A DNA stretch of 64,000 nucleotides from a marine gamma proteobacterium HTCC2089 (GCA_905182905.1 CAJJDH010000002.1:1-64000), one strand, 5' to 3'; counted from the stretch's first letter, positions 53,819-61,946 are shown. Notes: generated by a model not told the origin, from the letters alone. A program made the numbers and translations.

Positions 53819-54421
53819 ATGCACATAAAAGAACGTATGCAGGCGGTACTCGCTGCTGAAGCCGCAGCAATACAAGCCGTTGATGTCACAGACGACTTTG
53901 TCAAAACAGTAGAAGTTATGCAGGCTTGTAGCGGCAAAATATTAACCACGGGTATTGGTAAAGCTGGACACATTGCAAAAAAGTTTGCTGCGACACTATG
54001 CTCAACGGCAACCCCTGCCGACTTTGTTCATCCAGCAGAAGCCGCTCACGGCGATCTTGGTATTGTTGGCAAAGACGATGTACTGCTGGCTTTTTCTACC
54101 AGCGGTAAAAGTCGCGAAGTGATCGAAATTTTGGAGATGGCACGACACCTTGGCGTGTCTAATATTATTGGTGTCACCTCGCACCCAGATTCTGAATTGC
54201 GTAACCATGCTGATTTGGTCTTGGACATGGGTGTAATTGAAGAGCCCTGCCCACTGGGGCTTACACCTAGCTCGTCAATGGCTGTGATGCTGGCCATTAG
54301 CGATGCCATTGCATTGGCGCTTATGGAACAAAAAGGTGTAACACGAGAAGACTACGGCTTACGCCATCACGGTGGCTACTTGGGCCGCGCAGCACGCACT
54401 GATAACGAGCCTAAAGGTTAG
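53819..54421 (+). CDS. SIS-domain sugar-phosphate isomerase (KdsD/KpsF-like, no CBS domains)
   Basis: Sugar isomerase domain protein of 200 aa similar to the N-terminal half of D-arabinose 5-phosphate isomerase. TGIGKAGHIAKKFAATLCST, FVHPAEAAHGDLG, AFSTSGKSREVIEIL and LGLTPSSSMAVMLAISDAIA are KdsD-type motifs. The paired CBS domains of KdsD/GutQ (about 120 residues) are missing; some relatives are naturally short. It is divergent from the GH20-kinase operon across a 249-bp gap. It may make arabinose 5-phosphate for Kdo or isomerise another sugar phosphate. Confidence 0.85.
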   Translation: MHIKERMQAVLAAEAAAIQAVDVTDDFVKTVEVMQACSGKILTTGIGKAGHIAKKFAATLCSTATPADFVHPAEAAHGDLGIVGKDDVLLAFSTSGKSREVIEILEMARHLGVSNIIGVTSHPDSELRNHADLVLDMGVIEEPCPLGLTPSSSMAVMLAISDAIALALMEQKGVTREDYGLRHHGGYLGRAARTDNEPKG

Positions 54422-54467
54422 TCAGCAGCGTAAAACCTGTACTTAGCGCCGGTAATTCTACAGGCGC

Positions 54468-54875
54468 TTATTCCTGAATCATTTGAAAACGCCAGCCGCC
54501 TGACGCTGAGTCGGGATTAAAGCCTAGTACTTTGAAAAAATTCTGATGGGCATCATAAGGCACAGTTAACCCACGCCCGCCCTTTGACTCAGCAACCCCA
54601 ATGGCATGGCCTATTAACCAACGCCCAACTTTTTGCTGACGATACTGTTGCTGCACCATGACCATTTGCAAAACATAGTCCGTGCTTTCCGCAACCGGCC
54701 CATGCATGGCATAACAGGCAATAATCACTTCGTTGAGTTTAGCCACGCGAAGAATCTGCTCCGCGCCCGGCGCAACGGTTTGTTGGTGTAGGGCGCTTAG
54801 GTCCGTGGGCAAATCTTCAGGGTCAGCGCGAAAAACTTCTATATCTCGAAACCCTAGCGCCATAATTTTTTCCAC
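54468..54875 (-). CDS. GNAT-family N-acetyltransferase
   Basis: Acetyl-CoA-dependent acetyltransferase of 135 aa. The GNAT motif A region is VMVQQQYRQQKVGRWLIGHAI (Q-x-x-G-x-G/A type), followed by a GRGLTVPYDAHQNFFKVLGF strand. Substrate unknown. It overlaps the upstream gene by 22 bp; a second Met four codons in would cut the overlap to 10 bp. It is convergent with the SIS gene. Confidence 0.8.
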   Translation of the reverse strand: MEKIMALGFRDIEVFRADPEDLPTDLSALHQQTVAPGAEQILRVAKLNEVIIACYAMHGPVAESTDYVLQMVMVQQQYRQQKVGRWLIGHAIGVAESKGGRGLTVPYDAHQNFFKVLGFNPDSASGGWRFQMIQE

Positions 54876-55321
54876 GTTGCCTTAATACTTTGCACAATCG
54901 GTTTGGTAATACCTTTGCCTTTTGGCGCACCTAAGTGGGCGCGCACAAAAACTTTGGCAAAGAGTTGATAGTTTTCCCAAGAGTCGTCTATGTCGTAGCA
55001 ACCCGCGCCAAAGGTAGCCTTGTAGTCCTCGGCCAATTTACCCAAATAGCTTTGCAAAAAGGTGTAGCCGCTTGGATTGAAATCTTCCTTAGTGAGCACA
55101 GCACCATTAGCTGCAAATAGCTCGCTCACTTGGCCCTCTTGATAACGTACTCGCGCTAACAAAGATTCGTGTTGCTGTAAAAATGCAGGACTCAGCAAAC
55201 CATGATGAAAACAAAACGCGGTGAAAAATCCCAGCGGCAGCATTGCCTTATGCAGTGAACCCGCCTCCTCCATGTATGCATCTACATTGGCGAGCTGCAT
55301 TAGCGAAATATCTTTCATCAA
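54854..55321 (-). CDS. Hypothetical protein
   Basis: Protein of 155 aa, helical, without signal peptide. Segments such as MLPLGFFTAFCFHHGLL are mildly hydrophobic, but no clear transmembrane helix is present. The C-terminus is basic (SIKATWKKLWR). It overlaps the GNAT gene, so they are probably one unit. No family recognised. Confidence 0.6.
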   Translation of the reverse strand: MMKDISLMQLANVDAYMEEAGSLHKAMLPLGFFTAFCFHHGLLSPAFLQQHESLLARVRYQEGQVSELFAANGAVLTKEDFNPSGYTFLQSYLGKLAEDYKATFGAGCYDIDDSWENYQLFAKVFVRAHLGAPKGKGITKPIVQSIKATWKKLWR

Positions 55322-55372
55322 TAAACTCTAAACTTGCCTTCTAATCTTTGCATAAACCCAAAAACTAATGCG

Positions 55373-55876
55373 CTAGGGGGCAAAACTTGAGCGCGCACGA
55401 ATACCCCATCCCTGCTCCGTCTTCTGCAAAACGTACAAAGAATTGAAGGCAACATAGGCTTCGCCTTTTGGATTAAAACGAGTGAAGCGAACTTTAAAGT
55501 GCACCTTTTGGGCATCTGCTTGAATGGTCTCAATGCTATTCCACTCACTGTGGTGCCAATTATTGATCCGAGCGAATTCCTCTAAATCGGTTTCTGCGAC
55601 AAAAGCGCCTTTTGTTGGGTTAACGGTGACACCGCCGCTAGCAACACGAACATGGGGAAACAATAGGGTGTCAGCCCAGCGCGGCACATCGCGGGAGTTA
55701 AAAGACGCCATAAACTCGTACATCACTTGCAGAGCAGCTTGCTCAGCATCTGACTGGCCGACATCTAACGCGAGAGCGGATTTCGAGGTTGCTTCACTGT
55801 GATGGCCTGCCAACACATTACCGGCAAAGACCAGCGCTAAAACTACAGCCAGTGTTTGAATCAGCTTATTTGTCAT
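55373..55876 (-). CDS. Secreted NTF2-like (SnoaL/DUF4440-type) protein
   Basis: Protein of 167 aa with a signal peptide (MTNKLIQTLAVVLALVFAGNVLAG). The mature part has an NTF2-like cone fold pattern: ALQVMYEFMASFNSRDVPRWADTL, then EEFARINNWHH and a set of beta strands. This fold is shared by ketosteroid isomerases, dehydratases and binding proteins, so no activity can be assigned. It lies 33 bp from the TauD-like gene in the same direction. Confidence 0.7.
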   Translation of the reverse strand: MTNKLIQTLAVVLALVFAGNVLAGHHSEATSKSALALDVGQSDAEQAALQVMYEFMASFNSRDVPRWADTLLFPHVRVASGGVTVNPTKGAFVAETDLEEFARINNWHHSEWNSIETIQADAQKVHFKVRFTRFNPKGEAYVAFNSLYVLQKTEQGWGIRARSSFAP

Positions 55877-55909
55877 TGTCTTCTCTCTTCTTGTTCTCTT
55901 ATGACGCGC

Positions 55910-56794
55910 CTAATTAGGTCTGTCGCCGGTAATGGTGACCCGGTGCATCAGTCGATGCTGGGGCAAAAAGTCGTTAATCGGTTTATGTTGGGTAGAGCGA
56001 TTATCCCAAATAGCCACTGTTCCCGGCTGCCAATTGAGCCGTACCGTATATTCTTCAGTAACAATATGACGGTATAAAAAAGCCAAAAGCTGCTCACTTT
56101 CACGGGGCTTTAAGTCCTTTATGTGACTGGTGAATAGCGCATTTACATAAATACTCTTACGCCCGCTTTCAGGGTGAGTGCGAATAAGCGGATGCTCTAC
56201 CGGTGGATTTGCGGCAATCGCATCTGCCAAACGTTCGGGGCCGCCAGGTTCGGCAAGGCTTTCGCGAAAACCCTGACGAAAATCATGTACTGCAACTAGG
56301 CCGTCTAAGAAATTGCGCATTTTGTCTGACAGGCCAGCATAAGCAGCAGCCGCGCTGGCCCAGAGCGTATCACCGCCAAAGGCAGGAATAATCTGACCCT
56401 GCAATAAAGTAAAACTTGGCGGCATTGGCATAAAAGTCATATCAGAATGCCAGACCTCAATTTTTGAAGGGTTTTCAGGGGTACTCTCCAAGATTTGCAC
56501 ATCCGGCGCACCAGCCACAGTGACATAGGCCGGGTGCCCTAACACCTCGCCAAAGCGTTTTGCAAAGGCTGCAAAAGTCTCAGGATTGCGTTCTTGATCA
56601 CGAAAAAATAGTACCTCGTAGTCAACTACGGCCTCGCGCACTTGGGCGTATACGGCATCCGATTCAGCAATATCTGACAGCGACACGCCTGACACATGAG
56701 CGCCAATGGCCCCTGCCGCCTTATCTGTCTTAATTTGCTTTTCCACACTGCCCCCTGCATTTCCCATCCCAAGCGCAGATTGTAACCAAGCCAA
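55910..56794 (-). CDS. TauD/TfdA-family 2-oxoglutarate dioxygenase
   Basis: Fe(II)/2-oxoglutarate dioxygenase of 294 aa. Iron ligands are His116 and Asp118 in EVWHSDMTFMPMPP and His260 in IWDNRSTQHKPIND, with a conserved Arg about 11-15 residues later. TauD, TfdA and related enzymes cleave sulfonates or ethers or hydroxylate carnitine-type substrates; here the substrate is unknown. It is upstream of a secreted NTF2-like gene and divergent from greB. Confidence 0.9.
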   Translation of the reverse strand: MAWLQSALGMGNAGGSVEKQIKTDKAAGAIGAHVSGVSLSDIAESDAVYAQVREAVVDYEVLFFRDQERNPETFAAFAKRFGEVLGHPAYVTVAGAPDVQILESTPENPSKIEVWHSDMTFMPMPPSFTLLQGQIIPAFGGDTLWASAAAAYAGLSDKMRNFLDGLVAVHDFRQGFRESLAEPGGPERLADAIAANPPVEHPLIRTHPESGRKSIYVNALFTSHIKDLKPRESEQLLAFLYRHIVTEEYTVRLNWQPGTVAIWDNRSTQHKPINDFLPQHRLMHRVTITGDRPN

Positions 56795-56938
56795 GGTTGA
56801 ATGAGCACTACTATTCGCTTGAGATGCCCTGGCGCAAACCCAAGCGCAAGGCCACCGCTAGGGTTACTGGTTGCAACCATGTTTTCATCACTGTCTTTAA
56901 CTATGATGAGAACTTGTTTTTCCATAGAGCCAAAACGT

Positions 56939-57541
56939 ATGGGCAGATACCGGCCTCCAGAACCTCCTAAGACTGCGGTAATAACCGCCCACGGGTATGG
57001 TCTTCTCCAAGAAGAAATGAATTTTCTCTGGAAAGTAAAAAGACCCGAAGTTACGCGCAAAGTCTCTGAGGCAGCCGCTCAGGGGGACCGGTCAGAAAAC
57101 GCTGACTACATTTATGGCAAACGCCAGTTGGCAGAAATCGACCGCAGAATCCGCTACTTAGATAAGCGCATGGCGGACCTACAAATAGTCGACAAACCGC
57201 CAAACCAAACGGACAAAGTGTACTTTGGCGCATGGGTAACTCTTGAAGGGTCTGAACAAGCTACTGCCAATGCCGCCAAAACTGTTAGATACCGGCTAGT
57301 CGGACCAGACGAAATTGATACCGCCAAAGAATATATCAGCGTCGACGCACCCATGGCCAAGCTGCTACTTGGCAAGCGCGTGGGCGACGAGGTGGCGATA
57401 CAGCAGTCCACTGGCACTACCCGTATTCTAAGTTTTGCTGACCAACAAGTACTCAATCGTTTTGCAATAATCGACATTAGTTATTCTGGTGAATTAGCAA
57501 ACAAAAATGGCGCGACCAAAAAACTGCCGCCTCGCGTATAG
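56939..57541 (+). CDS. greB: Transcription elongation factor GreB
   Basis: Rescues backtracked RNA polymerase by stimulating transcript cleavage. I place the start at the ATG at 56939 because GreB begins MGRxRPP; an open frame runs 138 bp further upstream but lacks GreB sequence. Residues 1-80 form the coiled coil with the acidic tip QGDRSENADYIYGKRQL; the C-terminal FKBP-like domain follows. At about 200 aa it is longer than E. coli GreB (158) because of an extra loop near TGTTRILSFADQQVLNR and a longer tail. Confidence 0.9.
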   Translation: MGRYRPPEPPKTAVITAHGYGLLQEEMNFLWKVKRPEVTRKVSEAAAQGDRSENADYIYGKRQLAEIDRRIRYLDKRMADLQIVDKPPNQTDKVYFGAWVTLEGSEQATANAAKTVRYRLVGPDEIDTAKEYISVDAPMAKLLLGKRVGDEVAIQQSTGTTRILSFADQQVLNRFAIIDISYSGELANKNGATKKLPPRV

Positions 57542-57572
57542 CTTTTGAATTGTCAAAAACTGAGAACTTACT

Positions 57573-58172
57573 ATGCAAAAATTAACATCAAGGTCTTCAG
57601 CTGCATTCGCACTAATTAGCGCCACTGGCCTTTTGCTTATCAGCGCCAGCGCATCCGCCTTTCATCATCACGAAAAAGGTCAACAGCGTGGACCAATAGT
57701 GATTGATGAAGTTGCAGAACGCGCAAAAACTGCGGGGGCAAGGCAATTTCAAAAAGCCGATGCCAACAACGATGATTTTATTTCGTTAGATGAATTTGAA
57801 CAGCACACACCAAAGCGCGGGTTTAGGGACAAAGCCCGACGGCAGCGTGGAATGGGCGGGCCAATTATGGCATCTGCAGTGGAGCGCGAAAAAATGCGCG
57901 CGCTAATAGAAACAGAAATGTTTGCACTACTGGATGCAGATAAAGACGGCTCGGTCAGTGACACAGAGTTTAAAGCGGGCAACGGCAAGGAACAAAAGCG
58001 CCTCGCTCGTAAGCGGGCCATGTTTAAGATGCTCGACAGCAATGAGGACGGCAAGCTGTCTAAAGATGAGATGCCAAACCCTGAGAAAAGCTTGCGAGCC
58101 TTAGACAGTAACAACGATGGCGTTGTAGATCGTGCAGAAATGGCAAAGCTAAGAAAGCGGTGGAAGCAATAA
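57573..58172 (+). CDS. Secreted EF-hand calcium-binding protein
   Basis: Protein of 199 aa with a signal peptide (cleavage near SASAFHHH) followed by a His-rich start. Four EF-hand loops are visible: DANNDDFISLDE (63-74), DADKDGSVSDTE (121-132), DSNEDGKLSKDE (155-166) and DSNNDGVVDRAE (178-189). It should bind calcium or a similar ion in the periplasm. It lies 79 bp before an ECF sigma factor gene and is followed by a metal-sensor-like gene, hinting at a role in an ion or envelope stress circuit. Confidence 0.85.
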   Translation: MQKLTSRSSAAFALISATGLLLISASASAFHHHEKGQQRGPIVIDEVAERAKTAGARQFQKADANNDDFISLDEFEQHTPKRGFRDKARRQRGMGGPIMASAVEREKMRALIETEMFALLDADKDGSVSDTEFKAGNGKEQKRLARKRAMFKMLDSNEDGKLSKDEMPNPEKSLRALDSNNDGVVDRAEMAKLRKRWKQ

Positions 58173-58250
58173 GGCTAGCACCAGCACTTACGGCAACTTA
58201 GAAAAACTAAGCATAAAGACTAATAATTCAAACTATGAGTATTTTGCTAA

Positions 58251-58814
58251 ATGACTGATTTGTCCGATGACCAACTAATGTTGGAAGTTGTAAACCATTG
58301 CAGCGGTGCTTTCAATGAGTTGGTCACGAGGCATGTGGATGTGCTGCATGCCTATGCTTTTCGGTTGTGTGGAGATGCCAGCAGCGCGGATGATCTGGTG
58401 CAAGAAACCTGGCTTAAAGTTTGGACCCACGCGCACACCTATAGGGTAGGGCAGGTCAAACTGAGGACTTGGTTGCACAAAGTACTGCACAATAAATTTG
58501 TCGACCAATACCGCAAGCAAAGCAAGTTTTCCCAAGCAGAAGATTACGCAGAGTTGTCACTTGAAGGGCCGAGTAGTAGTGAACCTGAGCTGCACAACCA
58601 ACGACAGGAACAAGTTGATAGCTTGGTTAATTTGTTAGTAAAAGTGCCGCAAAATCAACGCGCCGCATTGCTATTGGTGCACCGGCAAGGGTTTTCTGTA
58701 GATGAAACCGCGAAGATTTTGGACCTGAGTAATGCAGCTACTCAATCACTATTAGCGAGAGGTCGCAGAGCCTTACGCAACGCTGAAATCAAAAAGAGAG
58801 CAAGAGAGTCATGA
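58251..58814 (+). CDS. ECF-type RNA polymerase sigma factor
   Basis: Extracytoplasmic-function sigma-70 factor of 187 aa. Region 2 is at about 20-90 (AYAFRLCGDASSADDLVQETW and the -10 recognition segment GQVKLRTWLHKVLHNKFVDQ), region 4 at about 120-180 (LLVHRQGFSVDETAKILDLS, ATQSLLARGRRAL). It overlaps the next gene by ATGA, a coupling typical of sigma/anti-sigma pairs. No autoregulated promoter could be identified by eye; a CTTAG-A5-CTAAG hairpin lies just upstream at 58197-58211. Confidence 0.92.
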   Translation: MTDLSDDQLMLEVVNHCSGAFNELVTRHVDVLHAYAFRLCGDASSADDLVQETWLKVWTHAHTYRVGQVKLRTWLHKVLHNKFVDQYRKQSKFSQAEDYAELSLEGPSSSEPELHNQRQEQVDSLVNLLVKVPQNQRAALLLVHRQGFSVDETAKILDLSNAATQSLLARGRRALRNAEIKKRARES

Positions 58815-59290
58815 ATATTGATCAGTTTCTAATAAACTTAGACACCCTTGGGGTGGAGCTAGAAAAGTGGCCCCGCTCACAGGCTGAGCAAGCGCAAGCT
58901 TTGCTCGCCAGCTCCCTAGATGCGCAACAGGCATTAGCGGCGGCGCAACACATAGAAATGTTGTTTTCTCAAGACACTCACAAAGCGCCCACAGATCTAG
59001 TCAACTCCATTGTTAAGATTTCTCAGAACAGAGGGACCAGTGACAACCATCATGGGGCCCATGCCAATACTCGCAATGGTTCATTGTTTAGCTTCACGCA
59101 ATGGCCATCGGTCATTGCCGCAGCAATCCCATTAATTATTAGTTTTGCCTTGGGTCTTGGGCTCGGCCTGCAACCTGCCGAAGAAGACGACTATGCTGAT
59201 TTAAATTCATGGGTTTACGCTGATTCACTAACACAAAGCACTATTGATTTTTCTACTCTAGGAGAGGGCTTCGACAATGACGCGACATAA
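58811..59290 (+). CDS. Single-pass membrane protein, probable anti-sigma partner
   Basis: Protein of 159 aa, translationally coupled to the ECF sigma factor. A cytoplasmic helical part (about 1-97) is followed by one transmembrane helix (about 100-120, IPLIISFALGLGLGLQP) and an acidic external tail. It has no zinc-binding HxxxCxxC anti-sigma signature, so the link to sigma regulation comes from position and topology, not from a recognised domain. It overlaps the sensor gene by 14 bp. Confidence 0.7.
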   Translation: MNIDQFLINLDTLGVELEKWPRSQAEQAQALLASSLDAQQALAAAQHIEMLFSQDTHKAPTDLVNSIVKISQNRGTSDNHHGAHANTRNGSLFSFTQWPSVIAAAIPLIISFALGLGLGLQPAEEDDYADLNSWVYADSLTQSTIDFSTLGEGFDNDAT

Positions 59291-59735
59291 AATATTGATC
59301 ATCGCTTTGATTGTGTCGTTGGCGGTGAATCTGGCGGTACTAGGATTTACTGTGGCGCGCTGGGGTTTTACCCCTCCGCATATCGCTAACGCTATTCATA
59401 TCTCACCCCGCTGGGCACACCATTTACCCAAAGAGCGGAGAAAAGAACTGCGGCCAATGCTAAGAGAGCAGTTTAGGCGCGCCCAAGCCCAGCGCCCGCT
59501 GCTGCATGAAAAGCACCAAGCGGTGCGACGCGCTCTTGCTGCCGAAGACTTCCAAGGGCAAGCACTAGACAAGGCTTTGAATGAATTACGCATAGCATTA
59601 GAAGGCAGCCAGAGACAGAGCCACGCTGCATTTAGTCAATTTGTGCGAGAGCTAACCCAGCAAGAACGTAAAGAATTGGCCAATGAACTAGCTAAAAAGA
59701 GGCGCAAGCGGGATCACAAAAAGCCCACTGATTGA
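59277..59735 (+). CDS. Membrane-anchored periplasmic heavy-metal sensor-like protein
   Basis: Protein of 152 aa in the Spy/CnrX-like metal-resistance family. One membrane anchor (about 5-27) precedes a periplasmic all-helical region rich in Arg, Gln and His (HISPRWAHHLPKERRKELRP), ending with the LTQQERKELA word that resembles the LTxxxR repeat of the Spy/CpxP fold. In the Cnr system such a protein tells a membrane anti-sigma factor about metals. Here it is the last gene of the EF-hand/ECF/anti-sigma module. Confidence 0.78.
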   Translation: MTRHKILIIALIVSLAVNLAVLGFTVARWGFTPPHIANAIHISPRWAHHLPKERRKELRPMLREQFRRAQAQRPLLHEKHQAVRRALAAEDFQGQALDKALNELRIALEGSQRQSHAAFSQFVRELTQQERKELANELAKKRRKRDHKKPTD

Positions 59736-59879
59736 CTGTGATGGACAGCGATAAACGCTGCTGACTGTAGTTGTCTAATTGCATAAGTGTCTTTGCGTCT
59801 TCCGAGCAAGGTGCTTGCAGGCAATATGTGCTAGATTGTCGCCGCTTTTTATTCAACACAACCCTTACGAGAGAGATGA

Positions 59880-60497
59880 ATGTCTGATTACACCACTGTG
59901 GGCCAGCGCGTTAGCTATGGCCTAGGCCGTCAAATGGGCGAGCAATTGATGGATAACCCGTTCGACGGACTACAGGCATCTGCCGTAGTTGCCGGTTTGC
60001 AGGAAGCTTTAAATGGCGATGATTGCACTGTAAGCGACGATGATATGCGTGCTGCTTTTGCGGCTATAAACGAGCAAATGCAAGCCAAGCAAGCTGAGGA
60101 AGCCAAAGCCAAATCTGCTGAAGGTGACAAGTTCTTAGCTGACAACGCCGCTCGGGCTGAAGTCACTACAACCGAATCAGGCCTACAGTACGAAGTGCTG
60201 ACCACCGGCGAAGGCGAAATTCCTACCGCTGCTTCAACCGTGCGCACGCACTACCATGGCACATTAATCGACGGCACTGTTTTCGACAGCTCATACGACC
60301 GTGGCGAACCTACGGAGTTTCCAGTAGGCGGTGTAATTGCCGGTTGGACCGAGGCTCTACAAATGATGACTGTAGGTTCCAAGTGGCGTTTGACCATTCC
60401 ATATCAGTTGGCTTATGGAGAGCAAGGTGCTGGCGGCGTGATTGGTCCTTATGCGACCTTGGTTTTTGACATCGAGCTATTAGATATTATTGGCTAA
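59880..60497 (+). CDS. fklB: FKBP-type peptidyl-prolyl cis-trans isomerase (FklB-like)
   Basis: Prolyl isomerase/chaperone of 205 aa. The N-terminal helical dimerisation domain (about 1-85, SYGLGRQMGEQLMDNPFDGL) and the linker lead to an FKBP domain with VRTHYHGTLIDGTVFDSSYDRGEPTEF and GSKWRLTIPYQLAYGEQGAG. There is no signal peptide, so it fits FklB/SlyD-like cytoplasmic forms rather than the periplasmic FkpA. A GAGAGA ribosome site precedes the ATG. Confidence 0.9.
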   Translation: MSDYTTVGQRVSYGLGRQMGEQLMDNPFDGLQASAVVAGLQEALNGDDCTVSDDDMRAAFAAINEQMQAKQAEEAKAKSAEGDKFLADNAARAEVTTTESGLQYEVLTTGEGEIPTAASTVRTHYHGTLIDGTVFDSSYDRGEPTEFPVGGVIAGWTEALQMMTVGSKWRLTIPYQLAYGEQGAGGVIGPYATLVFDIELLDIIG

Positions 60498-60512
60498 TGA
60501 CTGATTGTCGGC

Positions 60513-60536
60513 AAAGGTGCCGTAACGGCACTTTTG
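60513..60536 (+). terminator. Intrinsic terminator of fklB
   Basis: The stem GTGCCG / CGGCAC with a TAA loop, flanked by AAAG and CTTTTG, lies 15 bp after the fklB stop. It is short and compact, with a modest T-run. Confidence 0.7.
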
Positions 60537-60587
60537 TTAGCTTCTTAGATGGCCGCCCTCTTATTGAGCAGTTACGACGGTGTTAGA

Positions 60588-61262
60588 TTAGCTTGTTACT
60601 CTGTGCAATGCTTGACCGGTATACCTGGGCTTTTCAGTAAGCGAACGCTCACTTCTCACCTTACCTTCTATGTTTTGTTGCTCTGTTTTAGCAGCTTCTA
60701 GGGGGCTTTCATCACCCGCATTGTTCTCAGTCTTGGTTTGCTCTGAATTTCTTATGCCAGAACTTCTGTGAACAGTGCCTCTTCCCTCAACATCGCTTTG
60801 AGTTAAGTCCGCTAGCCCAGGCAAAGCCAACGCCATCAGTCCATGCACAAGACAGTTCCAATCAATGACGTCAAGGCGCCTAGTAAACTCGCGCTTATCT
60901 AACACGGCCCGAAGGACAATTACCGCAGCATCTTCTAGTTCTTGCCCAACAACACCATTGCTCCACTGCTGGACCCTTGATTGTTCGACAACACTTGCAG
61001 AGGTGGAGGACATCTCAGTCAACAAAAAGTCTTTTACCCCATCGGTGAGTAACTCTGCCTCGGCCATAAGAGTTTCAATCTGGCTATGCAGTACAGCTTG
61101 ATACAACCCCTCTTTATGTTGGAAGTAATGGTAGATCATGCGCTTGTTGACTCGCGCTGAAGCGGCAACATCGTCTACCCGCAGACCACCGTGACCTTTC
61201 GCCAGCAATAATTGGGCTGCAGTAGCAACTAATTTGCGTCGGGTTTGTTCTGGGTTACGCAT
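60588..61262 (-). CDS. TetR-family transcriptional regulator with long C-terminal tail
   Basis: Repressor-type regulator of 224 aa. The N-terminal helix-turn-helix covers about residues 5-50 (TAAQLLLAKGHGGLRVDDVA, ARVNKRMIYHYFQHKEGLY). The core is followed by an about 55-residue polar, low-complexity tail (SEQTKTENNAGDESPLE), which is unusual for the family and may be disordered. Its promoter contains three GTTACT half-sites, two in inverted arrangement. The regulated genes are unknown; autoregulation is plausible. Confidence 0.88.
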   Translation of the reverse strand: MRNPEQTRRKLVATAAQLLLAKGHGGLRVDDVAASARVNKRMIYHYFQHKEGLYQAVLHSQIETLMAEAELLTDGVKDFLLTEMSSTSASVVEQSRVQQWSNGVVGQELEDAAVIVLRAVLDKREFTRRLDVIDWNCLVHGLMALALPGLADLTQSDVEGRGTVHRSSGIRNSEQTKTENNAGDESPLEAAKTEQQNIEGKVRSERSLTEKPRYTGQALHRVTS

Positions 61263-61375
61263 AAGCTGGTGCTCAGGCCGAAAGTATCTATTTGGTTACT
61301 TATACTAATACCAGTTTCGGTAAAAGAATACACTGCTAGTTTTTCACTTATACAGTGTTTGTATTTATACTACTT

Positions 61376-61393
61376 AGTAACCATATAGTTACT
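61376..61393. promoter_or_regulatory. Inverted repeat AGTAAC-N6-GTTACT, candidate TetR operator
   Basis: AGTAAC (61376-61381) and GTTACT (61388-61393) are perfect inverted arms of an 18-bp element upstream of the TetR gene. A further GTTACT occurs at 61295-61300, nearer its start codon. The size and position suit an autoregulatory site. Confidence 0.4.
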
Positions 61394-61425
61394 TTACTTG
61401 AAGCGCAGACCAATAAACACGTTAT

Positions 61426-61920
61426 CTACTGGCTTGCGAATAGCCCCGTTTGATTTTTTTCTAACGCCAACAATTGTCGTTTTACCTCTAAACCACCGCC
61501 AAAACCGGTTAACGTACCGTCACTGCCAATAACTCGATGACAGGGAATGATTATGGCTATTGGATTATTGCCGTTTGCGGTACCCACAGCGCGCACAGCT
61601 TTTGGATTGCCAATTTGTACGGCTATATCTTTATAGCTACACACCTCGCCATACGGAATGGTTTGCAGCGCAGCCAAAACTTGGCCTTGAAAGGGTGTGG
61701 AGTGCGGCTTGAGTTGTAGGTCGAATTGCTGCCGAACGCCAGCAAAATACTCTTCCAACTGCTTACTAACGCCAGAAAAATACTCTGGCTTTTCCACCCA
61801 GGCAGGATCAGCCCCGCGCGCCTTACTGCCAGAGGAAAAATACAGACCTGTTAACGCCTGGCCGTCACCGCACAGGGTTAACTGTCCAATTGGACTTTGC
61901 ACTTTAGCGTAATAAATCAT
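61426..61920 (-). CDS. ogt: Methylated-DNA-protein-cysteine methyltransferase
   Basis: Suicide repair protein that takes alkyl groups from O6-alkylguanine onto its own Cys. The 164-aa Ogt-type protein carries the active site PIAIIIPCHRVIGSDG, the DNA-recognition helix (YGEVCSYKDIAVQIGNPKAV), and LTGFGGGLEVKRQLLALE. It lies 26 bp after the ada-alkA fusion in the same direction, so both are probably expressed together after alkylation damage. Confidence 0.94.
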   Translation of the reverse strand: MIYYAKVQSPIGQLTLCGDGQALTGLYFSSGSKARGADPAWVEKPEYFSGVSKQLEEYFAGVRQQFDLQLKPHSTPFQGQVLAALQTIPYGEVCSYKDIAVQIGNPKAVRAVGTANGNNPIAIIIPCHRVIGSDGTLTGFGGGLEVKRQLLALEKNQTGLFASQ

Positions 61921-61946
61921 TGTATAACCTCCGTTTAGATTGCTAA

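Noticed and set aside
56801..56938. Upstream extension of greB
   Set aside because: The 46 codons do not resemble GreB; the family start MGRxRPP is at 56939.
58197..58211. CTTAG-A5-CTAAG hairpin before the ECF sigma gene
   Set aside because: Only 5 bp of AT-rich stem with no T-run; too weak to call a terminator or regulator.
59746..59760. CAGCG-ATAAA-CGCTG hairpin after the metal-sensor gene
   Set aside because: Five-bp stem without a T-run; not enough to call a terminator.
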